Assembly: GCA_027531395.1 (NCBI GenBank)
Contig: JAPZRO010000001.1
Location: 248,001 to 312,000 of the forward strand
DNA length: 64,000 nucleotides
From: Porphyrobacter sp.
GTDB lineage: Bacteria; Pseudomonadota; Alphaproteobacteria; Sphingomonadales; Sphingomonadaceae
Direction of reading: 5' to 3'
The notes below the pieces were generated by a model that searched no databases, was not told the DNA's origin, and saw only the letters and a list, made by a program, of their open reading frames with translations. The position numbers and the translations under genes were made by a program. This document shows positions 39,706 to 50,029 of the stretch, piece by piece. Position 1 is the first letter of the stretch; each line of letters opens with the position of its first letter.

Positions 39706-40505
39706 CCGGCGCGCACCAGCAGGGTCACATCGGCGCGGCTGAAATCGAGGCTTTCCAGCCCGTCCGCGACAAGACATTCCCCCGCACCGGCGCGCGCCGT
39801 ACCATCACGCGCGGTCACCGCACCGGCCAGCGGCAGGGCCAGCAAAGGGCCGGCATAGGCCGCGACGGTCGCCGCATCGGGCGCGCCTTCGACACGGTCG
39901 AACCGGAACAGCGGACCGTCGACCAGCGTCTGCCCGTCGGCCACCGAGCGGCGATGCTCGGCCCCGTAAGGCGCGCCCCGCGCCACCGCCAGCGCGCGAT
40001 CGAGATGCAGCTCGCGCGGGCGGCCATAGTCATAGAGGCGAAAAGTGGTGTCGGAGTTCTGCTGCACCTCGACCAGCGACAGCCCGGGGCCGATCGCGTG
40101 AACCGTTCCGGCCGGCAGATAGAACAGATCGCCCGCACGCGCCGGGTGCCATTCGAGCAGGTCCTCGATTGTGCCGTCCTGCGCTGCGGCCGCAATCTCG
40201 TCTGCTGAAACCTCCCGCACGAAGCCGATCGCAAGCCGCGCATCGGCTTGCGCATCGAGCACCAGCCAGCATTCCTCCTTGCCAGCCTCGCCCGGCAGCG
40301 CCTGCGCGTCGGAAGGGTGCACCTGCACCGAGAGCTTTTCCGAGGTGAACAGGTATTTGACCAGCAGTTGCGGCAGTTCGGGCGGCGGCTCGAACCAGAT
40401 CTCGCCAATCCGCTCGCCCGCAGGCGCGGCGAAAGGCGCGGGCAGGTGATCCCGGCCCCACACCTTGGCGACCATGCGGGTGGGCAGCTGGCGGGCGGCT
40501 GTCAC
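39702..40505 (-). CDS. manA: Class I mannose-6-phosphate isomerase
   Basis: A 267-residue short class I ManA. It starts at GTG 40505, coupled to manC (GTGA overlap). Zinc-site motifs: LSVQVHPSDAQA, GKEECWLVLDA and the LFYLPAGTVHAIGPGLSLVEVQQNSDTTFRLYDYGR segment. It interconverts fructose-6-phosphate and mannose-6-phosphate for GDP-mannose synthesis. The stop codon overlaps the convergent bphP stop by 4 nt. Confidence 0.9.
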   Translation of the reverse strand: MTAARQLPTRMVAKVWGRDHLPAPFAAPAGERIGEIWFEPPPELPQLLVKYLFTSEKLSVQVHPSDAQALPGEAGKEECWLVLDAQADARLAIGFVREVSADEIAAAAQDGTIEDLLEWHPARAGDLFYLPAGTVHAIGPGLSLVEVQQNSDTTFRLYDYGRPRELHLDRALAVARGAPYGAEHRRSVADGQTLVDGPLFRFDRVEGAPDAATVAAYAGPLLALPLAGAVTARDGTARAGAGECLVADGLESLDFSRADVTLLVRAG

Positions 40506-41545
40506 TGGTTCGCCGCTCCCGGCAGCTTGCCCACGGCCTGCGCGCCGTCACGCGTGGTGACCAGCACCTCGTTGCCGGAGACGATGATGCAGACATCCTC
40601 CAGCCCCACCGCCGAAATGCGCGGGCCGTCGGTGAGTGCGAACACGCCCTTGCATCCGGCCAGATCGACAGTCCCGCCCCGCACGACATTGCCGTCAGCA
40701 TCCGCTTGATCGGCCAGCGCCTCGGCAAGCGCGGCCCAGTTGCCGATGTCCGACCAGCCCATGCTGGCGGGCACCATCGCGGCGCGGGCGGTGTTTTCCA
40801 TCACGGCATAGTCGATCGAATCCCCGTCGATCGCGGCGAAGGGTTCGGCGGCAGGATAGAAGCGCAGGCCCTCGTCCCGCCCGCCGGCGACCGCCTCGGC
40901 CACCAACTGCGCCATGGCGGGCCGGTAGGCGGCAAGTTCGGCCAGCAGATGCCCCGCGCGGAAGGCGAAGATCCCGCCGTTCCAGCTGAAATTGCCGCTC
41001 GCGAGATAGGTCTCAGCCGTGGCGAGATCGGGCTTCTCGACAAAGCGGCGGATCACATAGCCGCCCGCCAGCGGCTCTCCGCGTTCGAGATAGCCGTAGC
41101 CGGTCTCGGGCCGGTCGGCCGCGATGCCGAAGGAGACGAGGTAGTCCTGCCGCGCCAGCTCGGCCGCGGCGAGTGCGGCGGCGCGGAAGGCGGCGCTGTC
41201 GGCAATGTGATGGTCGCTCGGGCAGACCAGCATCACTGCGTCCTCAGGAAGCAGCGCGGCAGCGAGCGCGATAGCGGGGGCGGTGTTCTTCGCCGCCGGT
41301 TCCACCACCAGCCGCGCGCCCGGCGTATCGCCCAGCTGGGCCATGATCAGGTCGCCATGCGCCGCGCCTGCCACCACCATCGGCGGGGCGAAACGATCAT
41401 CCCCGGCCACCCGGCGCACTGCCTGTTCGAACAGGGTTTCCTCGCCCACCAGCGGCAGGAACGGCTTGGGCACCGCCTTGCGGCTCAGGGGCCAGAGGCG
41501 CGTCCCGCTGCCGCCGCACAGGATGACCGGATGGATAGCTGTCAC
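40502..41545 (-). CDS. manC: Mannose-1-phosphate guanylyltransferase
   Basis: A 347-residue protein from the GTG at 41545. It has the nucleotidyltransferase signature ILCGGSGTRLWPLSRKAVPKPFLPL, then ALAAALLPEDAVMLVCPSDHHIAD, GYLERGEPLAGGYVIRRFVEKPDLATAETYLASGNFSWNGGIFAFRA and VPASMGWSDIGNWAAL. It makes GDP-mannose. There is no C-terminal isomerase domain; the separate manA next to it supplies that activity. No glycosyltransferase or polymer export gene is nearby. Confidence 0.95.
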   Translation of the reverse strand: MTAIHPVILCGGSGTRLWPLSRKAVPKPFLPLVGEETLFEQAVRRVAGDDRFAPPMVVAGAAHGDLIMAQLGDTPGARLVVEPAAKNTAPAIALAAALLPEDAVMLVCPSDHHIADSAAFRAAALAAAELARQDYLVSFGIAADRPETGYGYLERGEPLAGGYVIRRFVEKPDLATAETYLASGNFSWNGGIFAFRAGHLLAELAAYRPAMAQLVAEAVAGGRDEGLRFYPAAEPFAAIDGDSIDYAVMENTARAAMVPASMGWSDIGNWAALAEALADQADADGNVVRGGTVDLAGCKGVFALTDGPRISAVGLEDVCIIVSGNEVLVTTRDGAQAVGKLPGAANQ

Positions 41546-41648
41546 GAATGGATCCCTCGTTCTTGCCTCGGCTATATCAGATGCTTGTTGCGAAACGAGT
41601 CACAAGCCGCGCCTCTTCCCTGTGCTTGCCACCAGAGCGGACCTATCG

Positions 41649-42368
41649 TCAGAACCAGCGCTGGCGCCAGTAGAACGGCGCGGCCACCGGATTGCCTTCG
41701 CCGTCCATCGCCGGACGGAAGCCGAGGCGGCTTTCAACCAGCTGGCAGGTGATGCGGTCCGCCTCGGGATCGGGACTGGGGCGGTAGATCGTGCAGTTCC
41801 GCGCGCGCCCGTCAGTGCCGACGGTGACGCGCACGATCACCTCGGTGCCGCGACGCGCCTCGCGCCCGCCGGGGGGCACGGGGAAGTCGCGGGCATTGTC
41901 GATGCTGCCGGAGATGTGGACCGGCTTGGTCACAGCCACCCCGCCGCGCCCGCCGCCGCGATTGCCGCTGCCGGTGCCGAGCCCGCTGCCGGCCGCGCCC
42001 GTGCCCCCACCGGCCTCGGCGGCGCCCGATTGGTTGGCGGTGCCGGTCGATGAGGCGCGCGGACGCGGCGTTTCCTCGCGCAGATCGCGCGGCGGCTTGG
42101 GCTGCGTGACCGGCTGCGGGACCGCGTCCTTGCCCGGGTCGCCCTGCGCGCCTTCGTCGGGCTCGTCCTGATTCTCAGGGGGAGGCGGCGGGGTCGTGAC
42201 CGTGACGGTAAAGGCCGACACCACCTGTTTCTCGACCGAAGCGGTGAAGTCCGGCGCAAGCGCGAGCCCGAGGCCGTAGAGCGCCAGCACATGCAGCACC
42301 GCAATGCCGGCGAGCAGGGGCAGGCTGGGCCGCCGGCGACGGTGCTGGAAGCCGCCCTGCCCCGTCAT
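41649..42368 (-). CDS. TonB-like energy transducer
   Basis: A 239-residue protein (ATG at 42368; an ATG at 42401 would add 11 residues). One membrane anchor near the N-terminus (LLAGIAVLHVLALYGLGLALA), then a Pro/Gly/Glu-rich spacer (PPPPPENQDEPDEG; GTGAAGSGLGTGSGNRGGGRGG). The C-terminal TonB domain follows: PGGREARRGTEVIVRVTVGTDGRARNCTIYRPSPDPEADRITCQLVESRLGFRPAMDG. The TonB domain contacts TonB boxes of outer-membrane receptors, of which this window has three. exbB/exbD are not adjacent. Confidence 0.85.
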   Translation of the reverse strand: MTGQGGFQHRRRRPSLPLLAGIAVLHVLALYGLGLALAPDFTASVEKQVVSAFTVTVTTPPPPPENQDEPDEGAQGDPGKDAVPQPVTQPKPPRDLREETPRPRASSTGTANQSGAAEAGGGTGAAGSGLGTGSGNRGGGRGGVAVTKPVHISGSIDNARDFPVPPGGREARRGTEVIVRVTVGTDGRARNCTIYRPSPDPEADRITCQLVESRLGFRPAMDGEGNPVAAPFYWRQRWF

Positions 42369-42489
42369 TCCGCCCCCGCTGTCAACCACGATTGCCTCCA
42401 TTCCGGGCGAGGTTCCGCCGGAAACCCCTCGCGACTTCCTATAGCACGGCGGGGCATTTTGGCGATGGAGCGCAAGGATCGAGCGGGCG

Positions 42490-45423
42490 ATGCTCTCTGT
42501 TGAAGGTCCCGGGGCCAGCCCCCCGGATGCCGCTGTCGACCCTGCCTTGCACGGCGGGACGGCGGGGCGTGCGCGGCTGAACGGCAAGCTGCCGATCGCT
42601 TCCGGGCCGCTCGATCGCCGGACACTGCTGGTGACGCTGGCGGGGGCGGCGGCCTATCTCGTCTGCGCCTGCCTCAGCCTGCTGCTCGCCCGTGCCGGCG
42701 ATACGGTGACGCCGGTTTGGCTCCCCAATGCGCTGGCGGTGGTGTTGCTGCTGCGCGCGCGGCTCTCCCATGAATGGCTGTTCCTTGGCCTCGCCTTCCT
42801 CGCCAGCCTCGCCGCCAATCAGGTCGCCCAGCTGCCGTGGAGCGTGGCGCTGGTGTTCTCCTTGGCCAACGCGGTCGAGATCGCGGTGGTGGTGGCGCTG
42901 ACGCGGCAGGCCGGGGGCGGGCGCTGCGACATGACCCGGTTGAGCCATCTGGCGCGCTTCGTGTGGGCGGGCGGACTGGTCGGCCCGCTGGTCTCGGGCC
43001 TGATCGCGGCAACGGTGATGGGGCGCGATCTGGCCACTTTGCGCGAAGGCATCGTCACCTGGTGCCTGACCGACAGCATGGCGATGGTGCTGCTGGTGCC
43101 GTCCGGACTGCTGCTGGTTGACCGCCTGCGCGGACGGCTGCCGCGCGCGCCGGCCCGACCGCTGGAAAGCGTCGCGCTGCTGATCGGCGGGATGACCTGC
43201 GCGCTGGTGGTGTTCGAACAGTCGCACTATCCGCTGATGTTCCTGATCCAGCCGATCACTCTGCTGCACGCCTTCCGGCTCGGCAGCCTCGGCACGGCGG
43301 TGCATGTCACCGGCGTGGCGCTGGTGGCGGGCGCGATGACCTGGGCAGGGCTTGGCCCGATCGCTGCTGCGACGGGTGCGGACATTGCCGAGCTCCACCT
43401 GCTGCAGGCCTTCATCGCTGCCAATTTCCTCACCGGCCTGCCCGTCGCCGCGATCCTCGCCGGGCGCGACCGGATGACCCGCGCGCTCGAAGCGGGCAAG
43501 CAGCAGGTCGATCTGCTCGCCGCCAACATCACCGACGCAGTGCTGCGCTATGACCTGTCGGGCGTGTGCACCTATGCCTCGCCCTCGGTGCGCGAGGTGA
43601 TGGGTGTCGCGCCGGAGACCTATGTCGGCAAACCCCTGACCGCGCGCCTGCATCCCGACGCGCACGACCGCGCGGTGCTGGCGCTCGGCCGGCTGCTCGA
43701 CGGCACATCGGACAAGGAGCGCGTGACCTACCGCCGCTTTCAGGACAATCCCGATGGCACCCCGGTGTTTCTCGAGGCCGACTGCGCGATCATCCGCAAT
43801 CCGGCCACCGGCGAGCGCGAGGGTGTGGTGGTGGCCGCACGCGACGTGACCGAGCGGGTCGAGCTGGAATTGCTGCTCACCCGCGCGCGCCGCAATGCCG
43901 AGAACGCCGCCCGCGCCAAGAGCGAATTCCTCGCCAACATGAGCCACGAGATCCGCACCCCGATGAACGGGGTACTGGGCTTTGCCGAGCTGCTGCTCCA
44001 GGGCGGTCTCGATCCCGCGCAGAAGCGCTATGCCGAAATGATCGTGCAGTCGGGACGGTCGATGATGATGCTGCTCAACGACGTGCTCGATCTCAGCAAG
44101 ATCGAAAGCGGGCAGTTCACTATCGATCACGCGCCGGTCGATCTGCACGCCACCCTGTCGGAATGCGCCGCGCTCCATCGCCAGACGGCTGAGAAGAAGG
44201 GCCTCGCCCTCGAATTCACCGGCGATGCCGATCCGGGGCACCGGCCCTGGGTGGTGACCGACGGGTTGCGGCTGCGCCAGATCGTGCTCAACCTGCTCGG
44301 CAATGCGGTCAAGTTCACCGAGGCAGGAACAATCCGGCTGGCGTGGCAGCTGCGCGAAAACGAGGTGCGGATCGCCATTTCCGACACCGGGATCGGCATC
44401 AGCGAGGGCCGGCTGGAGACGATCTTCCAGCCCTTCATCCAGGGCGACAGCAGCACCGCGCGGCGCTTTGGCGGGACGGGGCTCGGGCTCTCGATCAGCC
44501 GCCAGCTGGCCGCGCTGCTCGGCGGGCGGATCGAGGTCGAAAGCCGGCCGGGCGAAGGCTCGCGCTTCACGCTGCTGCTGCCCGCCCGCCTCGCCACGCC
44601 CGAGCGCGCCGCGCCCGAGGCCGCGCCGGTCGATCCGGGCGATCTGCCGCGCGCCTCGCGGATCCTGCTGGTCGAGGATCACGACATCAACCGCGAGCTG
44701 GCGACCGAGATGCTCGAACGCTGCGGGCAGGAGGTGGCGATCGCGCATGACGGGAACGAGGCGATCGCGATGGTGATCGATGCCGCGATCCGCGACCGGC
44801 TGTATGATCTGGTGCTGATGGATGTGCAGATGCCGGGTTGCGACGGCTATGCCGCCACCCGTGCGATCCGGGCCGAGGGGATCGGGCCGGACCTGCTGCC
44901 GGTGGTCGCGCTCACCGCCAATGCCTTTCCCGAGGATATCGCCGCCGCCCGCGCTGCGGGGATGCAGGCGCACCTCGCGAAGCCGATCGCGCTCGGTGAT
45001 TTGGTGCGGGTGCTCCAGCGCTGGCTGCCGACGCGGATTGTCGAGACCTCGGGCAGCGTGGCGGTGGCTGCGACGGGCGGGACGATCTCCCCCCGGCTGG
45101 TGGCGCGCTGGGAAGTGCGGCGGCACGAGGCGGTCGAGGCGGTGCGCGGCGCCCTGCGCGACGGCACGCTGGCTGCCCCGCACGCGGCGTCGGGCGCGGC
45201 CGGCGAGGTCGCGCGGCTGCTCCACAAGGTGGCCGGAACCGCAGCGATGTTCGGCGAGGCCGAACTGGGGGAAAGCGCCGCCGCGCTCGAACGTGCGCTG
45301 GCGACCGAGAGCACAGGGGAGGGCGCGGACGCAACCTGCGTGACGCTGGCGCGCGAGCTGCTGGCGCTGGCCGATCGTCCCGCCGACGCACTCGGGCGCA
45401 GGCTCAGCAGCACCGCCGGCTAG
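42490..45423 (+). CDS. MASE1-PAS hybrid histidine kinase with receiver and Hpt domains
   Basis: A 977-residue protein. N-terminal membrane-sensing MASE1 domain of about eight helices (residues 45-330, e.g. [40 protein letters not shown]). A PAS domain ([29 protein letters not shown]). HisKA with phospho-acceptor His486 ([22 protein letters not shown]) and HATPase ([42 protein letters not shown]). A receiver with Asp778 ([22 protein letters not shown]) and a C-terminal Hpt-like domain with His912 ([13 protein letters not shown]). All phosphorelay steps are in one chain. The signal sensed is unknown. Divergent from the TonB-like gene. Confidence 0.93.
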   Translation: MLSVEGPGASPPDAAVDPALHGGTAGRARLNGKLPIASGPLDRRTLLVTLAGAAAYLVCACLSLLLARAGDTVTPVWLPNALAVVLLLRARLSHEWLFLGLAFLASLAANQVAQLPWSVALVFSLANAVEIAVVVALTRQAGGGRCDMTRLSHLARFVWAGGLVGPLVSGLIAATVMGRDLATLREGIVTWCLTDSMAMVLLVPSGLLLVDRLRGRLPRAPARPLESVALLIGGMTCALVVFEQSHYPLMFLIQPITLLHAFRLGSLGTAVHVTGVALVAGAMTWAGLGPIAAATGADIAELHLLQAFIAANFLTGLPVAAILAGRDRMTRALEAGKQQVDLLAANITDAVLRYDLSGVCTYASPSVREVMGVAPETYVGKPLTARLHPDAHDRAVLALGRLLDGTSDKERVTYRRFQDNPDGTPVFLEADCAIIRNPATGEREGVVVAARDVTERVELELLLTRARRNAENAARAKSEFLANMSHEIRTPMNGVLGFAELLLQGGLDPAQKRYAEMIVQSGRSMMMLLNDVLDLSKIESGQFTIDHAPVDLHATLSECAALHRQTAEKKGLALEFTGDADPGHRPWVVTDGLRLRQIVLNLLGNAVKFTEAGTIRLAWQLRENEVRIAISDTGIGISEGRLETIFQPFIQGDSSTARRFGGTGLGLSISRQLAALLGGRIEVESRPGEGSRFTLLLPARLATPERAAPEAAPVDPGDLPRASRILLVEDHDINRELATEMLERCGQEVAIAHDGNEAIAMVIDAAIRDRLYDLVLMDVQMPGCDGYAATRAIRAEGIGPDLLPVVALTANAFPEDIAAARAAGMQAHLAKPIALGDLVRVLQRWLPTRIVETSGSVAVAATGGTISPRLVARWEVRRHEAVEAVRGALRDGTLAAPHAASGAAGEVARLLHKVAGTAAMFGEAELGESAAALERALATESTGEGADATCVTLARELLALADRPADALGRRLSSTAG

Positions 45424-45434
45424 CGCTCCAACGC

Positions 45435-45465
45435 AAAAGGGCGACCCGTCGCCGGGCCGCCCTTT
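45435..45465 (-). terminator. Rho-independent terminator of the Oar-like receptor gene
   Basis: On the minus strand, GGGCGGCCCG-GCGA-CGGGTCGCCC forms a 10-bp stem with one G-T pair and a GNRA loop, flanked by AAA and TTTT. It lies 24 nt past the receptor stop codon and just after the kinase stop codon on the plus strand, where the same hairpin is weaker. Confidence 0.85.
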
Positions 45466-45489
45466 CGTGTTTCAGCTGTCGTGCAGCGA

Positions 45490-48400
45490 TCAGAAGGCCA
45501 GGCGGACCCCGAAGCGCACGCCCCACAGCGAACCGTTGATCTGCGTCGCCTCGATCGGCGCGCGGAAGCTCGAGTAACGGTACTGGGCGCAAGACTGGGC
45601 CGGGGTCGTGGCCGCCGCACCGCCCGGGGTCTGGAGGCAGGTCACGTTCACCAGCGACGCCGTGTAGGGGAAGCCGACCTGACGGATGGTGCCCCAGTCG
45701 CTGTTGATCAGGTTCAGCACGTTCTCGACGTCGGCGAGCAGTTCCAGCTTGCCACCGAACACGAACGGCACTTCCTGACGCAGCGAGAGGTCGAGCTTGT
45801 GCACCCACGGGGTCTTGCCGATGTTCTTCGGCGCGATCTCGCCCTGGTAGTCGGCCAGTTCCGAATTCTGCACGAAGGCCTGGAACGCGTCGAAGGTCGC
45901 CTGCGAGTCGTAAGTGACCAGCGGGTCGGCCCCGATGTTGCTTACGTCGGGCACGTAGATCAGACCACGGCTGCCGCGACCATTGACCCCGAACACCGCC
46001 GAACGACCATTGGTCGGATCGTTGAAGGTGTAGCTGTAACGCTGGCCCGAACGGACGTTGTAGAACAGCTCGACGCGGGTGTTGTTGTCACCGAACAGCT
46101 CGGCGTCATAGCCCGCGACGAGGCGGAACTGGTGATCGCGCTGATAGTTGGCGATGCCCTGCGCCGCGAAGTTCGGATCGCTGAAGGCGGTGTTCTGGTA
46201 GTTCGAGAACGCCACCGACGAGGTGCCCGGGTTCTGGTCGGTCACGTCCTGGAAGGTGTAGGAACCGTTCAGGAAGAAGCCCGAATCCCAGCGCTTGTTG
46301 AAGCGCGCCACCAGGTTCCAGCTTTCGCCGAAGCTGGTGTTGGTGAGCAGCATGTCGGTGTTTTCACCCGCGGTGCCGGTCAGCACGTTGTAGCGCGGAC
46401 GGCCATCGGGCAGGTCGCCGGCCTGCTCGACCGAGCGCAGATCGGTCCACTCGAGCGCGTTGTTCACGTTCGAATAGATCACGTCGACGCCGAGGTTCCA
46501 GCCATCGCCGAGCGGGCCGAGGTTGGCTTCGTAATCGGCCGAACCCGAGAAACGCCACTGCGAGGGCGCCTTGAAGTTCGGATCGAGCGCGTTGGTCGGC
46601 GAACCGGCAAAGCCGGCCTGACGCACCGCGTCGATCAGGCTCTGCGGCACGCCGGTGCCGCCGGTGACGTTGTTGAGCGTCGCCGCGCCGAGGGTCTGCA
46701 GCTGGGCCGTGGTCAGGCCAAGCACCGCCTGCTCGGGCGAGGAGAAGGTGCCGTTGGCGTTGCGACGGATGCGGACGCGCTGCAGCGTCGGGCCGGGGTT
46801 CGAGTAGTTGTTCGAAATCCAGACCAGCGGGTTGCCGCCACCGAACAGACCGGCCGAACCGCGGATCTGCAGACGGTCGGTCGGCTTCCAGTTCAGGCCG
46901 AAGCGCGGCTGGAACAGGTCACGCCCGTTGAGGGTGCCGGTGTTCGGGAAGCCGAAGCGCTCGAGGAAGAACTGGTTGAAGAACGGCGTGTCGGGCGTGT
47001 CGAACAGGTCGTAACGCATGCCGGCCACCACGGTCAGGGTGTCGGTCACGTCGATCGTGTCCATGATGCCGAAGGTCCAGCTGTTGTTCTGGAAGTCGGC
47101 GGTCACCGTCTCGATCCCGCCGAGCAGCGGCACGGCGATGTCGAGTTCGTTGGCACGCTGGGCCTGGTAATCGGCGATGCTGTCGAACAGCCACGCACCC
47201 GAAACGCGCTGAGCGAACAGGTTGCGCACGTCCTGACGACGACGCTCGGCGATCACCTTCACGGAGTGGTTGTTGAGCTTCAGGGTCGCCTGGAATTCGA
47301 CCGCCAGCGACTGGCTTTCGAGCTCGTTGGCCTGACGGCTGATGTCCGGACCGAACTGGATGCGCTCCTGACCGGGTGAGCAGACCGCCGGAGCGGCACC
47401 GGTGCCGGTCAGCGGGTTGGTCGGGTCGAGGCAGACCAGGAACTGGCCGAAGGTGCGGTTACCGCCCACCGGCACCTGCAGACGGGTGTAGTCGGCATAG
47501 GACACGCGCAGCTGGGTCGAGAAGAAGTCGGTCCACTGGTTGTTCGACTGGAGGATCCCGAAGTGGTTCTTCGCACCCTGCGTGTAGTTGTTCGACAGCA
47601 GGTTGAAGGTCGGGTTGCCGTTGCCGATCGCGTTGATCTGGCCCACGCCGGTCTGGCCGGCGAGCGAGGTGTTCTCGTTCCAGATGTAGGTCGCGGTCAG
47701 ACGGTGGCCGTCGGCGACGTTCCAGTCGAGCTTGGTGACGAGCTTGTCGTCCTTCTCGATGATGTCGCTCGCCACGCCCAGCGTGTCGAAGTTGTAGGTG
47801 TTCTGCGCGACGCTGTCGACGAGGTCGATGTCGGCCTGGGTGATGCCGAGCTGGCTCGGATCGACGTCGGCCGGGACGGTGTCACGGGTGCGCTCGTAGG
47901 TCACCGCGAAGAACAGCTTGTCCTTGATGATCGGGCCGGTGACCTGCGCCACGTAGACCTGCGAATCGAACGCGCCGATGCGGGCCAGTTCGCGCACCTG
48001 GTCGCCGCGCAGATCGTCGCTCTGGTAATAGGCCGCGCCGAGGAAGGTGAAGTTGTTGCCACCCGAGCGGAGCTGGGTGTTGATCGCGCCGCCCTGGAAG
48101 AAGCCCTGCTGGATGTCGACCGGCGCGGTTTCGACCGAGAATTCGCCGATCGCGTCAAGCGGCACCGGGCCGCGCGAGGAGACGAGGCCGCCCGATTCGA
48201 GACCGAAGGGGTCACCGAAGGCCACACCGTCGACGGTGAAGCGGTTGAAGCGGTTGTTCTGGCCGGCAATGCTGATTGCGCCGCCGTTGGTGGCATCGAG
48301 GGTCACCAGCGGATCGCGCGCGGCGAGGTTGCGGATGTCGCGGTTGATGTTGGCCACGCCGGCGATGTCGCGGGCGGTGAGAACGGTCGCAGCACCGGTG

Positions 48401-48804
48401 CCGAGCGTGATCGCCGAGCGGGTGCGCGAGCCGGAGACGACGATGGTCTTGCCGACGTCGGCCAGCGAGACGCTGATACGCTGGGCCTGGCCAGCGGTCA
48501 GGAAGCCGATTTCCTGCTCTGCGCTTTCATAGCCTTCAGCGGTGACGCTGACGGTGAAGGGACCGCCGAGACGCAGACCCGAGGCGTTGAAGCCGCCGGC
48601 AGCGTCGGTCGACTGGGTCGAGGTCGTGCCCGAGGGAACGTGGGTGACGACAACGGTCGCGCCGGCAATCGGGTTGCCGTCCTGATCGACGACATCGCCG
48701 CGCACCGAGGAAGTGGTTTCCTGGGCGAAGGCCGGGGTGGCGACGAAGGTGGTGGTGGCGGCAAGGCTGACGACGCTTGCGGCAAGAAGATACTTAAGCT
48801 TCAT
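45490..48804 (-). CDS. Oar-like TonB-dependent receptor with carboxypeptidase-regulatory-like domain
   Basis: A 1104-residue outer-membrane protein from the ATG at 48804. Signal peptide MKLKYLLAASVVSLAATTTFVATPAFAQ. An N-terminal CarboxypepD_reg-like beta-sandwich (VRGDVVDQDGNPIAGATVVVTHVPSGTTSTQSTDAAGGFNASGLRLGGPFTVSVTAEGYE) precedes the plug (IVVSGSRTRSAITLGTGAATVLTARDIAGVANINRDIRNLAARDP; RFTVDGVAFGDPFGL). The large barrel ends LWGVRFGVRLAF. These features match the Oar family, which in sphingomonads and myxobacteria handles protein or peptide cargo or adhesion; the substrate is unknown here. Upstream, a perfect 19-nt palindrome lies at 48955-48973. Confidence 0.92.
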   Translation of the reverse strand: MKLKYLLAASVVSLAATTTFVATPAFAQETTSSVRGDVVDQDGNPIAGATVVVTHVPSGTTSTQSTDAAGGFNASGLRLGGPFTVSVTAEGYESAEQEIGFLTAGQAQRISVSLADVGKTIVVSGSRTRSAITLGTGAATVLTARDIAGVANINRDIRNLAARDPLVTLDATNGGAISIAGQNNRFNRFTVDGVAFGDPFGLESGGLVSSRGPVPLDAIGEFSVETAPVDIQQGFFQGGAINTQLRSGGNNFTFLGAAYYQSDDLRGDQVRELARIGAFDSQVYVAQVTGPIIKDKLFFAVTYERTRDTVPADVDPSQLGITQADIDLVDSVAQNTYNFDTLGVASDIIEKDDKLVTKLDWNVADGHRLTATYIWNENTSLAGQTGVGQINAIGNGNPTFNLLSNNYTQGAKNHFGILQSNNQWTDFFSTQLRVSYADYTRLQVPVGGNRTFGQFLVCLDPTNPLTGTGAAPAVCSPGQERIQFGPDISRQANELESQSLAVEFQATLKLNNHSVKVIAERRRQDVRNLFAQRVSGAWLFDSIADYQAQRANELDIAVPLLGGIETVTADFQNNSWTFGIMDTIDVTDTLTVVAGMRYDLFDTPDTPFFNQFFLERFGFPNTGTLNGRDLFQPRFGLNWKPTDRLQIRGSAGLFGGGNPLVWISNNYSNPGPTLQRVRIRRNANGTFSSPEQAVLGLTTAQLQTLGAATLNNVTGGTGVPQSLIDAVRQAGFAGSPTNALDPNFKAPSQWRFSGSADYEANLGPLGDGWNLGVDVIYSNVNNALEWTDLRSVEQAGDLPDGRPRYNVLTGTAGENTDMLLTNTSFGESWNLVARFNKRWDSGFFLNGSYTFQDVTDQNPGTSSVAFSNYQNTAFSDPNFAAQGIANYQRDHQFRLVAGYDAELFGDNNTRVELFYNVRSGQRYSYTFNDPTNGRSAVFGVNGRGSRGLIYVPDVSNIGADPLVTYDSQATFDAFQAFVQNSELADYQGEIAPKNIGKTPWVHKLDLSLRQEVPFVFGGKLELLADVENVLNLINSDWGTIRQVGFPYTASLVNVTCLQTPGGAAATTPAQSCAQYRYSSFRAPIEATQINGSLWGVRFGVRLAF

Positions 48805-48954
48805 GAAAGTAGCCCCTGGTGACGATGGAGAGAGAGGTAACTGTGGGCTCGCCCTAAGCGCGCGTGACTGCGGAAAAGCGACTGTTCTGTGACATTTTGA
48901 TGAAACCCGCCGCGCCCATAACGCGTTTCCTTGGCGAGCGTGACTTCGCGCACA

Positions 48955-48973
48955 CAAAATCCGTCGGATTTTG
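48955..48973. promoter_or_regulatory. Perfect 19-nt palindrome upstream of the Oar-like gene
   Basis: CAAAATCCGTCGGATTTTG has two 9-nt arms around a single T. It is 151-169 nt before the Oar-like start codon and 84 nt after the stop codon of the 2OG oxygenase gene, both on the minus strand. No T-run follows, which argues against a terminator. The spacing from the start codon resembles the palindrome before the other TonB receptor gene. Confidence 0.45.
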
Positions 48974-49056
48974 GGCTGTTCTTGAGTCAGGTGTTGCATC
49001 CGCGCAACGAAAGACGGGGCGCGGCCGGGCCGATCGGCGGCCCGGCGCGCATCGAC

Positions 49057-49986
49057 TCAGGCGAGATTGATCTCGCGCAGGCGCTGCATCAGGAAATCAT
49101 GCGCGGTGATCGGCTCGGCCGGCGGAGTCGCGGCATCCGGATCGATGCATTCCGGCAGCGGCTCGATCAGGAAATCGGGCCGGAAATGCAGGAAGAACGG
49201 CATCGAGTAACGCGACCGCCGCGCCGCCTCACCGCGCGGGTTAACGACGCGGTGGGTAGTGGAGCGCAGCCGTCCGTTGGTCTGGCGTTCGAGCATGTCG
49301 CCGACATTGATCACCAGCGCGCCCTTGCTCGCCGGGATCGGCAGCCACTCGCCCTGCTTGGTCAGCAGTTCGAGCCCCGCTTCCTCGGCCCCCAGCAGCA
49401 ACGTGATGGTGTTGATGTCGCCATGCGCGGCAGCACGGATCGCGCCTTCGGGGGCATCGTCACCGAGCGGCGGGTAATGCAGCAGGCGCATCACCGAATT
49501 GCCGTCCTCGACGCTCGCCGCGAAGAAATCGCGCGGGCGGCCGAGGTGCAGCGCGATCGCTTCGAGCACCCGCCCGCCGGCCGTCTCGAAGGCGGAATAG
49601 AGCGCGCTCATCGTTTCCTTGAAGCCCTCGACCTCGTCGGGCCAGATGTTGGGGGCCATGAATTCCGCGAGCGGGTGGCCCGGCGGCAGGCTGCGGCCGA
49701 CGTGCCAGAATTCCTTGAGATCGAACACCTCGGCATCCTTGGCCTTCTCGGTGCCGAACGGGGTGTAGCCGCGCGCGCCGCCGCCGCCCTCGATTTTGTA
49801 GCTGCGCTTGACCGCATCGGGCAGCGCGAAAAACGCCTTGGAGACGGCTTCGGCCTCGTCGATCAGTTCCTGCGGAATGCCGTGATCGCGCACCACGGCA
49901 AAGCCGTATTCGGCGAAGCTGCGGCCCAGTTCGTCGGCGATGGTCTCGAGCGGCTGGGCGAGCGAAACGGAAGCAATGTCAGTCAT
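49057..49986 (-). CDS. 2-oxoglutarate/Fe(II) oxygenase, isopenicillin N synthase-like
   Basis: A 309-residue protein with an N-terminal DIOX_N region (ASVSLAQPLETIADELGRSFAEYGFAVVRDHGIPQELIDEAEAVSKAFFALPDAVK). The iron-binding facial triad is in AAHGDINTITLLLGAEEAGLELL (HxD) and RLRSTTHRVVNPRGEAARRSRYSMPFFLHF (distal His, then the RxS 2-oxoglutarate contact as RYSMPFF). It oxidises an unknown small molecule using 2-oxoglutarate and O2. Stands alone between the transporter gene and the receptor gene on the same strand. Confidence 0.9.
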   Translation of the reverse strand: MTDIASVSLAQPLETIADELGRSFAEYGFAVVRDHGIPQELIDEAEAVSKAFFALPDAVKRSYKIEGGGGARGYTPFGTEKAKDAEVFDLKEFWHVGRSLPPGHPLAEFMAPNIWPDEVEGFKETMSALYSAFETAGGRVLEAIALHLGRPRDFFAASVEDGNSVMRLLHYPPLGDDAPEGAIRAAAHGDINTITLLLGAEEAGLELLTKQGEWLPIPASKGALVINVGDMLERQTNGRLRSTTHRVVNPRGEAARRSRYSMPFFLHFRPDFLIEPLPECIDPDAATPPAEPITAHDFLMQRLREINLA

Positions 49987-50029
49987 AGGCGCGGCCTTAC
50001 ACCCGTGCCCGCACGACTGCCAAGAGCTT

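Noticed and set aside
42439..45225. 928-codon open frame on the minus strand opposite the hybrid histidine kinase
   Set aside because: Low-complexity His/Gln/Arg-rich product typical of antisense GC-rich code; the kinase motifs on the plus strand are complete.
45481..48822. Long plus-strand frames opposite the Oar-like receptor gene
   Set aside because: Val/Asp/Gly-rich shadows without domains; the receptor on the minus strand is complete.
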